Source: Bacteroidia bacterium
GTDB lineage: Bacteria; Bacteroidota; Bacteroidia; Bacteroidales; VadinHA17
Length of the DNA: 5,645 bases
Reading direction: 5' to 3'
NCBI GenBank assembly: GCA_026391515.1
Contig: JAPLEC010000320.1
Coordinates: 1 to 5,645, forward strand
The translations under genes and the position numbers were made by a program. Of this stretch, positions 1 through 5,645 are shown piece by piece. A model generated the notes under the pieces. That model was not told where the DNA came from and did no database searches. It was given only the letters and a program-made list of their open reading frames with translations. Position 1 is the first letter of the stretch. Each line of letters opens with the position of its first letter.

Positions 1-6
1 AATATT

Positions 7-636
7 ATGAACTTAAAAAAATCAAAAAATGCAAAGCTGAATCCCGGAGTCTGGGAATGCACAATTTCAGAATTAATAACAGGAAAGCAAGGTCTTTCAA
101 TTTCCGGGAATCCAAAAATTACTGATGGCCCGTACGGCAAAGCAGTATGGTTTGACGGAATTAATGATGGCTTTTTTCTTCCGGATAATCCGTTAAAAGG
201 GCTGACCAGCTTCACGGTAGAAACATTGATCAGACCGGATGCGAATGGACCTGTTGAACAGAGGTTTCTGCATATCGGTGAGATTGACAGTGACCGCTTG
301 CTTGTTGAAACAAGGACAAATGCAAATCAATGGTATCTGGATACATTTATTCTTTCAGGTGAATCGAAAAATGCACTTATCGATTCCACACTTGTGCATC
401 CATGTGGTTCATGGTGCCATGTAGTGCTTACCCTTGATAAAACCGGACAGATGACAAACTATATTAACGGTAAAAAAGAAATCACCGGGCATGTAGATTT
501 TAAACCGCTCAATTCAGGTGCAATGTCAATAGGCGCACGAAGGAATAAAGTTTCCTGGTACAAGGGAGCGATCTATAAGATAAGGATAAGTCCGCGGTTG
601 TTGAAACCCGAGGATTTTATGGATTTTGTTTTGTAG
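7..636 (+). CDS. LamG / concanavalin A-like jellyroll domain protein, possibly 5'-truncated by the window edge
   Basis: The product is 209 residues from the ATG at 7 and is almost entirely one LamG-like (Laminin_G_3-type) beta-sandwich. Visible hallmarks are a YGKAVWFDG strand near residues 43-51, an SFTVETLIRPD strand at 68-78, RFLHIGE at 86-92, a W-x-H-V-V-L-T-L-D strand at 136-144 leading into NYINGKKE at 151-158, and a late strand SWYKGAIYKIRISPR at 183-197. Such domains usually bind carbohydrate or protein ligands and tend to be exported, but no signal peptide, lipobox or sorting tail is present from this ATG. The frame stays open through bases 1-6, so the true start, and perhaps a signal peptide or further domains, may lie outside the window. 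Two cysteines, C133 and C137, lie close together in HPCGSWCH. The TAG stop lies within the 3' end of the convergent tRNA gene. Fold assignment is fairly sure; ligand and location are unknown. Confidence 0.75.
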   Translation: MNLKKSKNAKLNPGVWECTISELITGKQGLSISGNPKITDGPYGKAVWFDGINDGFFLPDNPLKGLTSFTVETLIRPDANGPVEQRFLHIGEIDSDRLLVETRTNANQWYLDTFILSGESKNALIDSTLVHPCGSWCHVVLTLDKTGQMTNYINGKKEITGHVDFKPLNSGAMSIGARRNKVSWYKGAIYKIRISPRLLKPEDFMDFVL

Positions 637-705
637 CCCCACCAGGAATCGAACCTGGATTTAAGGTTTAGGAAACCTCCGTTCTATCCATTGAACTATA
701 GGGCC
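634..705 (-). tRNA. tRNA-Arg (anticodon CCU)
   Basis: Reading the minus strand, a full 72-nt cloverleaf folds. The acceptor stem is GGCCCTA with TGGGGCT, allowing G-U at 1-72 and 6-67. U8 and A9 are present. The D-stem is GTTC/GAAC with A14, GG18-19 and A21. The anticodon stem is GAGGT/ACCTT, closed by one G-U, with loop TTCCTAA and therefore anticodon CCU. The variable loop is short. The T-stem is CCAGG/CCTGG with loop TTCGAAT, and the discriminator is A73. CCA is not encoded (CAA follows), so it must be added after transcription. The tRNA reads AGG arginine codons; one such codon is residue 10 of the nearby tyrS. The last three bases are shared, on the opposite strand, with the TAG stop of the LamG gene. 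A good promoter lies just upstream at 717-747. Confidence 0.95.
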
Positions 706-716
706 AGAATGGAATG

Positions 717-747
717 CAAAAGTATTGTTTTTTTCCGTGATTACAAA
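717..747 (-). promoter_or_regulatory. Bacteroidota-type promoter of the tRNA-Arg gene
   Basis: On the minus strand, TTTG (plus-strand 744-747) is followed after 19 nt by TACTTTTG (plus-strand 717-724). The second box matches the Bacteroidota -7 consensus TAnnTTTG exactly, the first matches the -33 TTTG, and the 19-nt spacing fits the published 19-21 range. Initiation about 7 nt past the -7 box would fall near 710, a few bases before the mature tRNA 5' end at 705. The -33 box touches the C/T-rich tract at 748-803. Confidence 0.75.
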
Positions 748-803
748 CCTCTGTCTCCCCCTCTCGCTCTCCCGCCCTCCCGCCCTCCCCCACTCTCTCC
801 CTC
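748..803. repeat. Polypyrimidine/polypurine low-complexity tract with G-quadruplex potential (G-rich on the minus strand)
   Basis: Of 56 plus-strand bases, all are C or T except four G (753, 766, 774, 782) and one A (792). The unit TCCCGCCC occurs twice in tandem at 770-785. Bases 769-787 form a perfect mirror repeat centred on T778. On the minus strand, five runs of at least three G (787-791, 783-785, 779-781, 775-777, 771-773) are separated by single bases, an ideal short-loop G-quadruplex pattern; further G-runs lie at 757-761 and 799-801. The tract separates the tRNA promoter from the candidate cvpA promoter and encodes no recognisable protein. Whether it is regulatory or a decayed simple repeat cannot be told from sequence. 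Confidence 0.8.
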
Positions 804-804
804 A

Positions 805-812
805 TAATTTTG
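805..812 (+). promoter_or_regulatory. Candidate -7 promoter element for cvpA (and possibly tyrS)
   Basis: TAATTTTG matches the Bacteroidota TAnnTTTG -7 consensus exactly. It would start transcription near 819, leaving a leader of about 40 nt before the ATG at 859. No TTTG lies 19-21 nt upstream, because that stretch is inside the C/T tract. The call therefore rests on one box plus position. Confidence 0.45.
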
Positions 813-858
813 ATAAATCCTGTTTCTTTCATATTTTCACACTTTCAAATTAGTGGCC

Positions 859-1425
859 ATGAACTGGATCGACTTCATAATTGTTGTTGTACTTATTATA
901 GCTCTGATATCGGGTTTTACCAATGGTTTTATAAAAGAGGTTGCATCACTGGCTGCACTTATACTAGGTATCTGGGGTGCTATTAAATTTTCAAGCTTTA
1001 CAGCTGCAAAACTCTACGATTGGTTTGATATGACAGGTCAATACGTTGGCATTATTGCCTTTATTGTCACCTTCATAATCATAGTAGTAATAATTCATTT
1101 TATCGGAACACTTGCTGACAAAATTGTAGATGCAGTCTCTCTCGGATTCCTTAACAGAATACTTGGTACGGTCTTCGGTGTTTTAAAATCAGTACTGATT
1201 ATGAGCGTCTTCTTTGCCGTCCTGAATGCTATAGACGAACACAGACCGTTCCTTCCAAGGGATAAAATTGAAGAATCAAAATTCTATAACCCCATCTCCG
1301 ATATTGCTCCGGCAATATTCCCGATATTGGGAGAAGGAAATTTCGGATCAGCCTTCGACAGGTTTAAAAAGAAACCAGAACCTGTACCTGAACCGGAAGA
1401 AAAAAAAGTAGAGGTAACTATTTAA
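859..1425 (+). CDS. CvpA family integral membrane protein
   Basis: This 188-residue protein has the CvpA layout: four hydrophobic segments at about residues 5-20, 28-43, 62-84 and 99-124, followed by a soluble tail. The family core is clear: an opening MNWIDFI, then SGFTNGFIKEVASLAALILGI (start of segment 2 and its approach), and SLGFLNRILGTVFGVLKS before segment 4. The tail is polar and ends in a Pro/Glu-rich run near 173-182 (PEPVPEPE) with scattered lysines. CvpA is known in Escherichia coli for its requirement in colicin V production. Family members act at the inner membrane with links to envelope stress tolerance, but the molecular activity is not settled. I start at ATG 859 rather than GTG 853, because MNWID matches how family members begin and neither site has a Shine-Dalgarno. 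tyrS follows 37 nt downstream on the same strand, so co-transcription is possible. Confidence 0.88.
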   Translation: MNWIDFIIVVVLIIALISGFTNGFIKEVASLAALILGIWGAIKFSSFTAAKLYDWFDMTGQYVGIIAFIVTFIIIVVIIHFIGTLADKIVDAVSLGFLNRILGTVFGVLKSVLIMSVFFAVLNAIDEHRPFLPRDKIEESKFYNPISDIAPAIFPILGEGNFGSAFDRFKKKPEPVPEPEEKKVEVTI

Positions 1426-1435
1426 CAGTGTTTGT

Positions 1436-1443
1436 TATATTTG
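1436..1443 (+). promoter_or_regulatory. Possible internal -7 promoter element for tyrS
   Basis: TATATTTG in the 37-nt gap between cvpA and tyrS matches TAnnTTTG exactly and would give a start near 1450, about 13 nt before the tyrS ATG. There is no TTTG at the -33 spacing; the TTTG at 1431-1434 is too close. In such AT-rich sequence a chance match is plausible. Confidence 0.3.
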
Positions 1444-1462
1444 CAATTCTGAAAAAGTATAT

Positions 1463-2755
1463 ATGAATTTTATTGAAGAACTGAAATGGAGGGGCATGAT
1501 TCACGATATCATGCCGGGAACAGAGGAATTGCTGAATAAGGAGATTACTATAGGATATATAGGATTTGATCCTACTTCAGACTCACTTCACATTGGCCAC
1601 ATGGTACAGATAATGCTCCTGGTGCATTTTCAGCGTGCCGGCCATGTACCTGTAGCCCTGATAGGCGGCGCTACAGGAATGATAGGCGATCCGTCAGGTA
1701 AATCGGAAGAAAGAAACCTGCTTGATGAACCAACTCTCAGAAAGAACCAGGAAGGAATTAAAAAACAACTGTCCAAATTCCTCGATTTTCAGTCAGATAA
1801 AAAGAACAAGGCCATTATGGTTAACAATTATGACTGGATGAAAGAATATTCTTACCTGGGTTTTATCAGAGAAATAGGAAAGCATATCACGGTAAATTAT
1901 ATGATGGCAAAAGATTCAGTTAAAAAAAGGCTGAAATCTGATGCCAAGGAAGGAATGTCATATACTGAATTTTCGTACCAGCTGGTACAGGGAACAGATT
2001 TTCTTCATCTTTATAATAAGTACGGATGCAAGCTTCAGATGGGAGGCTCCGATCAATGGGGCAATATTATTACAGGTACTGAATTAATACGAAGAAAAAC
2101 CGGCGGCGAAGCATTTGCATTGACATGTCCTCTTATTACAAAAACAGACGGATCTAAATTTGGCAAAACTGAAGCAGGCAATGTATGGCTCGATCCTGAA
2201 AAGACTTCACCTTACCATTTTTACCAGTTCTGGCTCAATATTTCGGATGAGGATGCTGCAAAGTATATAAAGATTTTTACATTGATTGGGAAGAAAGAAA
2301 TTGAAACACTGATCTCAGAGCATAAAAAAATGCCTCATGAACGGTTATTGCAGAAACGTCTTGCAGAAGAAGTAACAGTAATGGTTCATTCCCGTGAAGA
2401 ATTGGAATCTGCAGTTGAAGCATCACAAATCCTTTTCGGAAAAGGGACCACAGAATCGTTGAAGAAAATGAATGAAAACACCTTCCTCTCTGTTTTTGAA
2501 GGAGTTCCGACATTTGATGTAAAGAAAGAAATTCTTACAGGCGGAATTACTTTTGCTTCTCTTTGTACAGAACAATCACAGGTATTCCCTTCAAAAGGAG
2601 AGCTTAAAAGAATGGTACAGGGCGGAGGAGTAAGTCTTAATAAAGCAAAAGTTGAAAATCCTGATTTATCGATAACTTTAGATTTATTGCTTAATAAAAA
2701 ATACCTGCTTATTCAAAAGGGGAAGAAAAACTATTTCCTGATACGGGTTGTCTGA
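1463..2755 (+). CDS. tyrS: Tyrosyl-tRNA synthetase (tyrosine--tRNA ligase), class Ic, TyrS type
   Basis: This cytoplasmic enzyme activates tyrosine with ATP and charges tRNA-Tyr. At 430 residues it has normal TyrS length and appears intact. The Rossmann catalytic domain opens with GFDPTSDSLHIGH at 34-46, containing the HIGH signature at 43-46. By alignment with the Geobacillus stearothermophilus enzyme, the tyrosine-pocket residues are Y32, D76 (in IGDPSGK), Y172, Q176 and D179. GGSDQWGNI at 194-202 is the family ATP/tyrosine loop. The KMSKS equivalent is KFGKT at 232-236, a usual form in bacterial TyrS. The anticodon-recognition helices follow at about 245-350. An S4-type RNA-binding domain closes the protein at about 365-430, seen in SKGELKRMVQGGGVSLN. 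The ATG at 1463 has an A-rich upstream context and no strong Shine-Dalgarno, normal for Bacteroidota. The stop codon lies 3 bp from the stop of the convergent phosphatase gene. Confidence 0.97.
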   Translation: MNFIEELKWRGMIHDIMPGTEELLNKEITIGYIGFDPTSDSLHIGHMVQIMLLVHFQRAGHVPVALIGGATGMIGDPSGKSEERNLLDEPTLRKNQEGIKKQLSKFLDFQSDKKNKAIMVNNYDWMKEYSYLGFIREIGKHITVNYMMAKDSVKKRLKSDAKEGMSYTEFSYQLVQGTDFLHLYNKYGCKLQMGGSDQWGNIITGTELIRRKTGGEAFALTCPLITKTDGSKFGKTEAGNVWLDPEKTSPYHFYQFWLNISDEDAAKYIKIFTLIGKKEIETLISEHKKMPHERLLQKRLAEEVTVMVHSREELESAVEASQILFGKGTTESLKKMNENTFLSVFEGVPTFDVKKEILTGGITFASLCTEQSQVFPSKGELKRMVQGGGVSLNKAKVENPDLSITLDLLLNKKYLLIQKGKKNYFLIRVV

Positions 2756-2758
2756 TTG

Positions 2759-3982
2759 TTATCTCAGATCAGCTGTAATTATAGAAACATCATCAAAAAG
2801 GTAAGGATTCGTATCCGGAATTCCCAGGTACTTTATCATCAGTTGAATATTTTGTGCAACAGGCTCACTATTTGAAATATGCCTGATAATTTCTTTTGTT
2901 CCGATATCTTTTCCGTCATCACCTTTTAACTCAGAAAGACCATCGGTATAGCACACTATTTTAGAATATTGTTCGATCGGAATTTCTGTTTTTTTAACAA
3001 CAGGGATATCATCGAGCATTCCTATTCCCACACAGGAAGCATTGAGATGACTCACTTCGCCTGATACGGTATTGTAAAGAACCGGTGAATTATGAGCGGC
3101 ATTAATATATTCAAGAACTTTGCTTTTATGATCATAACGGGCAACAAAAAAAGTAATGAATTTTTCACCGGCTGCATTAGACACAATAATGGAATTTAGC
3201 TTATGAATAAGAAGTTCAAGATCGATAGTGGAAGAAAAAAGCGCTCTTAAACTTGCCTGGAAATTTGACATCAGAATTGCAGCAGATATTCCCTTCCCTG
3301 AAACATCTGCAATACAAAAACCTGTTTTTGTATCAGATAATTTTAAGCAGTCGTAATAATCGCCTCCGACCTCATAATGAGGATAATAAAATCCGTTCAC
3401 AATTATATCCGGGTCTCTAGGCATATGACGGTTATCAGGGATCAGCATTTTCTGCATCCTGGCTGCCAGCTCAAGCTCCTTCTTCAGCGCTTCCTGTCTG
3501 AGGCTTTCTTTATGCAGCCTGATATTTTCAATTGCAACAATTATGATGCTCGAAAGAGTCTGGATAAAATTAAGGTGCTTAAGAACAGGGCTCATTCCTT
3601 CACCTTCCTCTTCAATATCACCAATGAACAGGAATGCAAGATGAACATTGTTATTAAAAACAGGAACAATGATATCTACCCCTTCAAAATCCATGTCGGA
3701 TGATACATAGGTTATATCATCAAAGCCAAGAAGACGTGATTCGACATCAATTTTTTCAAAATGCTTCGGAAATCCTCCATTAAGCAAACATTCCCATGTT
3801 CCTGACCGCTTAAAGATCAGAATTTTACCGATGCCAAGATTTTCCCGGAGGATTGATTCGTATTTTGCGAGCAGGACTTCTGTCGGAAGATTAGCATTAA
3901 TCGACAAAGTAACATCAAGCAATGAATCGAGCTTGAACTTGAGGATCTTTACCCTGTCGTTAGAAATCCTTTTATCTTCCAT
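2759..3982 (-). CDS. SpoIIE/RsbU-type PP2C serine/threonine phosphatase with N-terminal GAF-like sensor
   Basis: Residues are numbered from ATG 3982 (407 aa). The N-terminal 10-160 look like a GAF-type sensory domain; the ligand is unknown. A charged helical linker at about 155-180 ends in ELAARMQKMLIP, the signature lead-in to RsbU-like phosphatases. The PP2C/SpoIIE domain spans about 190-407 and keeps its metal-binding motifs: VGGDYYD (205-211), ADVSGKG (225-231), AAHNSP (295-300), YTDGLSE (345-351) and FDDVS (396-400). D208, D226, D347 and D398 are the expected metal ligands, so it should be active. No membrane segment is seen, so it is probably cytoplasmic. Family members usually dephosphorylate STAS-domain anti-sigma antagonists in partner-switching; no STAS or kinase partner is in this window. 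The frame can be extended to TTG 4030 or ATG 4009, but both overlap efp. ATG 3982 sits 4 nt after the efp stop, which suggests translational coupling. Confidence 0.9.
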   Translation of the reverse strand: MEDKRISNDRVKILKFKLDSLLDVTLSINANLPTEVLLAKYESILRENLGIGKILIFKRSGTWECLLNGGFPKHFEKIDVESRLLGFDDITYVSSDMDFEGVDIIVPVFNNNVHLAFLFIGDIEEEGEGMSPVLKHLNFIQTLSSIIIVAIENIRLHKESLRQEALKKELELAARMQKMLIPDNRHMPRDPDIIVNGFYYPHYEVGGDYYDCLKLSDTKTGFCIADVSGKGISAAILMSNFQASLRALFSSTIDLELLIHKLNSIIVSNAAGEKFITFFVARYDHKSKVLEYINAAHNSPVLYNTVSGEVSHLNASCVGIGMLDDIPVVKKTEIPIEQYSKIVCYTDGLSELKGDDGKDIGTKEIIRHISNSEPVAQNIQLMIKYLGIPDTNPYLFDDVSIITADLR

Positions 3983-3986
3983 TTTT

Positions 3987-4553
3987 TTAGCCTTTAACCC
4001 TTTCAACATATGATTTGGAACGGGTATCAATTCTTATTTTATCTCCAACATTTATAAAAAGGGGAACCATTACAGTACTCCCGTTCACCATTTTTGCCTG
4101 CTTGTATGTATTAGTTGCTGTATCGCCTCTTAATCCGGGTTCAGAATAAACTACCTCCATAATTACGAATTGCGGAAGCTCAACTGAAAGTACATTCTCG
4201 GTATCTGCATGAACCACAACCTCAACAATTTGTCCTTCCATAAGGAATTCAGGATAGTCAATTATAAATTCTTCAACATGTATCTGTTCAAACGTTTCAA
4301 GATGCATGAAATAATACCCGATATCATCTTTGTAAAGATACTGATAAGGACGTCTTTCAACTCTTGCAACATTTACTTTTGTACCGGAAGAAAATGTATT
4401 GTCAATTACTCTCCCCGTTTTAATGTTTCTGAGTTTTGTTCTTACAAAAGCCGGTCCTTTCCCGGGTTTTACATGCTGAAATTGCACTATCACATAAAGG
4501 TCATTGTTGAATTCAATAACCAGTCCATTCCTGAAGTCTGCAGTACTTGCCAT
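3987..4553 (-). CDS. efp: Translation elongation factor P
   Basis: EF-P binds ribosomes stalled on consecutive prolines, between the P and E sites, and promotes peptide-bond formation. The protein is 188 residues, the usual length. Domain I carries the acceptor loop HVKPGKGPAFVRTKL at 27-41, and K32 is the residue that corresponds to the modified Lys34 of Escherichia coli EF-P. Lysine at the tip argues against EarP-type arginine rhamnosylation; whether it is beta-lysylated cannot be seen. The OB domains II and III follow. The PROSITE-type EF-P signature is fully met at residues 151-170, from KQA through MVPLFINVG. The ATG at 4553 has an A/T-rich leader and is 30 nt from the upstream DUF3108 gene. 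The phosphatase gene begins 4 nt after its TAA, so efp is probably in an operon. No independent promoter with a TAnnTTTG box was visible in the gap. Confidence 0.97.
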   Translation of the reverse strand: MASTADFRNGLVIEFNNDLYVIVQFQHVKPGKGPAFVRTKLRNIKTGRVIDNTFSSGTKVNVARVERRPYQYLYKDDIGYYFMHLETFEQIHVEEFIIDYPEFLMEGQIVEVVVHADTENVLSVELPQFVIMEVVYSEPGLRGDTATNTYKQAKMVNGSTVMVPLFINVGDKIRIDTRSKSYVERVKG

Positions 4554-4583
4554 AAAAATATTACAATTGTTTACAGAGTTTAA

Positions 4584-5363
4584 TTATTTCTTTTTTATTT
4601 CGAGCGGATAGACGAGGCCATCATAACTTACCAGGTCCACCATAAACGATCCCACAAAGATATCAAAACGAATTTTAACCGGTAAAAAATTTTTATCTGA
4701 AGAAAACCAGAAAGAGACATCCTCTTCGGTTTTAAAGAGTCTTCCTTTTTCTGTCACAGGATTAAACTTATAACATCTGATCTTTCCTGCTTTGGTTTTA
4801 ACCTCTTCGATACCAATATACCTCATTCTTATAGGATAAAGTTCATCCGTAAACCATGTCATAACTGTGATCATTTCTCCCTTTTTAATATTATCAATAT
4901 CGGGCAGAATATGATTGCGAAACCAGTAAAAGCAGGAAATGATGTCGTGGATACCCTGCGGAGTAATATGCACTCCTGTAAGATCGCTTGTAAGTATGGC
5001 TGAGTCCTGTCTTGTCTTGTGATCGAACATGACAACATTATATCTCCTGTATCTTCCCTCGCTTATATTTCTTATTGATTTAACCGGCAATTCTGTTTCG
5101 GGACTCATAAAGCTTTCATAAATATCTTTAACCTTAAAAATTGCATCTGCCATTCCTGTGGTTCTTCCCAATAAAACTGAATGCCAGACCTCCTTCCCTG
5201 CAACAGTATCTGTAGAGAGGTTAAGAGTTGCCACGCCGCCTGATATCAGGCCATAATGGATCAGATAACGGACTTTTTCTCCCGGCTGATATGAAGAAAC
5301 CTGGCTTGTCCCTGGCAGCAGGAACAGATATAAAAGAACGAATATCAGGAACAGCTTCCTCAT
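4584..5363 (-). CDS. Secreted DUF3108-family protein
   Basis: This 259-residue protein begins MRKLFLIFVLLYLFLLPGTS, a classic Sec signal peptide: a positive N-end, a hydrophobic core at about 4-16, and a likely signal peptidase I site near residues 19-22. There is no cysteine lipobox, so it is predicted to be periplasmic or outer-envelope rather than a lipoprotein. The mature part resembles DUF3108: GEKVRYLIHYGLISGGVAT at 28-46 near the start, the lysine/tyrosine stretch KAGKIRCYKFNP at 191-202, and DVSFWFSSDKNFLPVKIRF at 215-233 with a final SFMVDLVSYDG at 239-249. These suggest a beta-rich fold of envelope type. No enzymatic residues are evident and the function of the family is unknown to me. 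It sits 35 nt after tsaB and 30 nt before efp, both translation genes, with which it is likely co-transcribed. The assignment is by pattern recognition, not a database match. Confidence 0.85.
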   Translation of the reverse strand: MRKLFLIFVLLYLFLLPGTSQVSSYQPGEKVRYLIHYGLISGGVATLNLSTDTVAGKEVWHSVLLGRTTGMADAIFKVKDIYESFMSPETELPVKSIRNISEGRYRRYNVVMFDHKTRQDSAILTSDLTGVHITPQGIHDIISCFYWFRNHILPDIDNIKKGEMITVMTWFTDELYPIRMRYIGIEEVKTKAGKIRCYKFNPVTEKGRLFKTEEDVSFWFSSDKNFLPVKIRFDIFVGSFMVDLVSYDGLVYPLEIKKK

Positions 5364-5398
5364 AGTTTTTTATAAATCACAGGCAATTTACAAGCCAA

Positions 5399-5645
5399 TT
5401 ATTTTCCTAAAATATTCTTTACAGATTTTGAAGTTAAAAAATCTTTGAGATAAAAGGGCTCAAAATATGCGACATCTTCAAACCGGCGATTATCGAATGC
5501 TTCGAATGCCGGCTTCCGCATAAACGAGGCAGAAATCCTGAAATCATCGGCAAAAATCAAATTCCGGCGTTTAATTATTTCTCTGCATTTATCAGCACCG
5601 TCACCAAAAATGAAAATCCTCGACGATCCGGGTAAATCACTTAAA
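5399..5645 (-). CDS. tsaB: TsaB, t6A tRNA modification protein (C-terminal fragment; 5' end beyond the window)
   Basis: The minus strand is open from the right edge to a TAA at 5399-5401, giving 81 residues of a longer protein. The fragment reads as the C-terminal part of Bacteroidota TsaB: a strand IFIFGDGADKCREII (residues 10-24), then a Phe/Asp-rich turn, and a final FEDVAYFEPFYLKDFLTSK at 55-73, the characteristic tail of the family in this phylum. TsaB is a catalytically inactive paralogue of TsaD. It pairs with TsaD and TsaE to transfer threonylcarbamoyl to A37 of tRNAs that read ANN codons. The N-terminal ASKHA domain, and thus the start codon, lies outside. The DUF3108 gene begins 35 nt downstream with no terminator visible between them, so the cluster probably runs tsaB, DUF3108, efp, phosphatase. 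Confidence 0.85.
   Translation of the reverse strand, partial: LSDLPGSSRIFIFGDGADKCREIIKRRNLIFADDFRISASFMRKPAFEAFDNRRFEDVAYFEPFYLKDFLTSKSVKNILGK

Noticed and set aside
232..236. Loss of the KMSKS motif in TyrS (residues 232-236 of the protein)
   Set aside because: KFGKT is a normal variant in bacterial tyrosyl-tRNA synthetases and does not indicate inactivation. The coordinates here are residue numbers, equivalent to about bases 2156-2170.
239..424. Second plus-strand frame inside the LamG gene
   Set aside because: It is an out-of-frame shadow of the LamG coding sequence with no family features.
748..803. C/T tract as a CRISPR array or coding repeat
   Set aside because: The repeat unit is only 8 bp, occurs twice, and has no spacers. 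No open frame crosses it with protein-like content.
853..858. GTG at 853 as the cvpA start
   Set aside because: It adds only two residues ahead of MNWID, has no Shine-Dalgarno support, and family members start with the ATG-equivalent sequence. ATG 859 is preferred.
2752..2772. CTGAT/ATCAG inverted repeat as a bidirectional terminator
   Set aside because: The 5-bp AT-containing stem with an 11-nt loop and no adjoining T-run on either strand is too weak to call.
3377..3703. Plus-strand open frame of 108 codons opposite the phosphatase
   Set aside because: It lies fully antisense to a well-conserved phosphatase domain and its product shows no recognisable fold. The plus-strand frames at 3831-4013 and 4209-4583 and the minus-strand frame at 2277-2513 are rejected for the same kind of reason.
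3983..4030. TTG 4030 or ATG 4009 as the phosphatase start
   Set aside because: Both starts run over the end of efp, and the added residues show no domain content. ATG 3982 lies just after the efp stop with an A-rich context.

Overview
The window looks like ordinary chromosomal DNA from a member of the Bacteroidota, probably a Bacteroidales-like lineage. This rests on three things: the protein character (a TsaB C-terminus with the DVAYFEPFYLKDF tail, a DUF3108 protein, a short CvpA), near-absent Shine-Dalgarno sequences with A-rich start contexts, and exact matches to the Bacteroidota promoter pattern TTTG / TAnnTTTG, best seen upstream of the tRNA gene. The assignment is made from recognition only.

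Layout. Bases 1-636 (+) hold a LamG/concanavalin-A-like protein whose frame is open to the left edge. It is followed tail to tail by a tRNA-Arg(CCU) gene on the minus strand (634-705), whose 3' end supplies the LamG stop codon. The 706-858 interval is a divergent control region. It holds a full tRNA promoter, a strongly C/T-biased tract (G-rich on the minus strand, able to form a G-quadruplex), and a candidate -7 element for the next gene. On the plus strand come a CvpA-family membrane protein (859-1425) and tyrosyl-tRNA synthetase (1463-2755). TyrS meets the minus-strand cluster tail to tail with only 3 bp between stop codons.

The minus-strand cluster, read right to left, is tsaB (C-terminal 81 residues only, 5399-5645), a secreted DUF3108 protein (4584-5363), efp (3987-4553) and a GAF-like plus SpoIIE/RsbU-type PP2C phosphatase (2759-3982). 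Gaps are 35, 30 and 4 nt, which suggests one operon.

How the genes relate. Much of the window serves translation: t6A37 tRNA modification (TsaB), tyrosine charging (TyrS), AGG decoding (tRNA-Arg) and rescue of polyproline stalls (EF-P). The phosphatase is the regulatory outlier, placed so that it is probably translated together with EF-P. I found no mobile element, CRISPR array, toxin-antitoxin pair or obvious defence system. The most unusual DNA is the C/T tract between the tRNA and cvpA. The most useful gene-level points are the tsaB fragment and corrected start codons for cvpA and the phosphatase.
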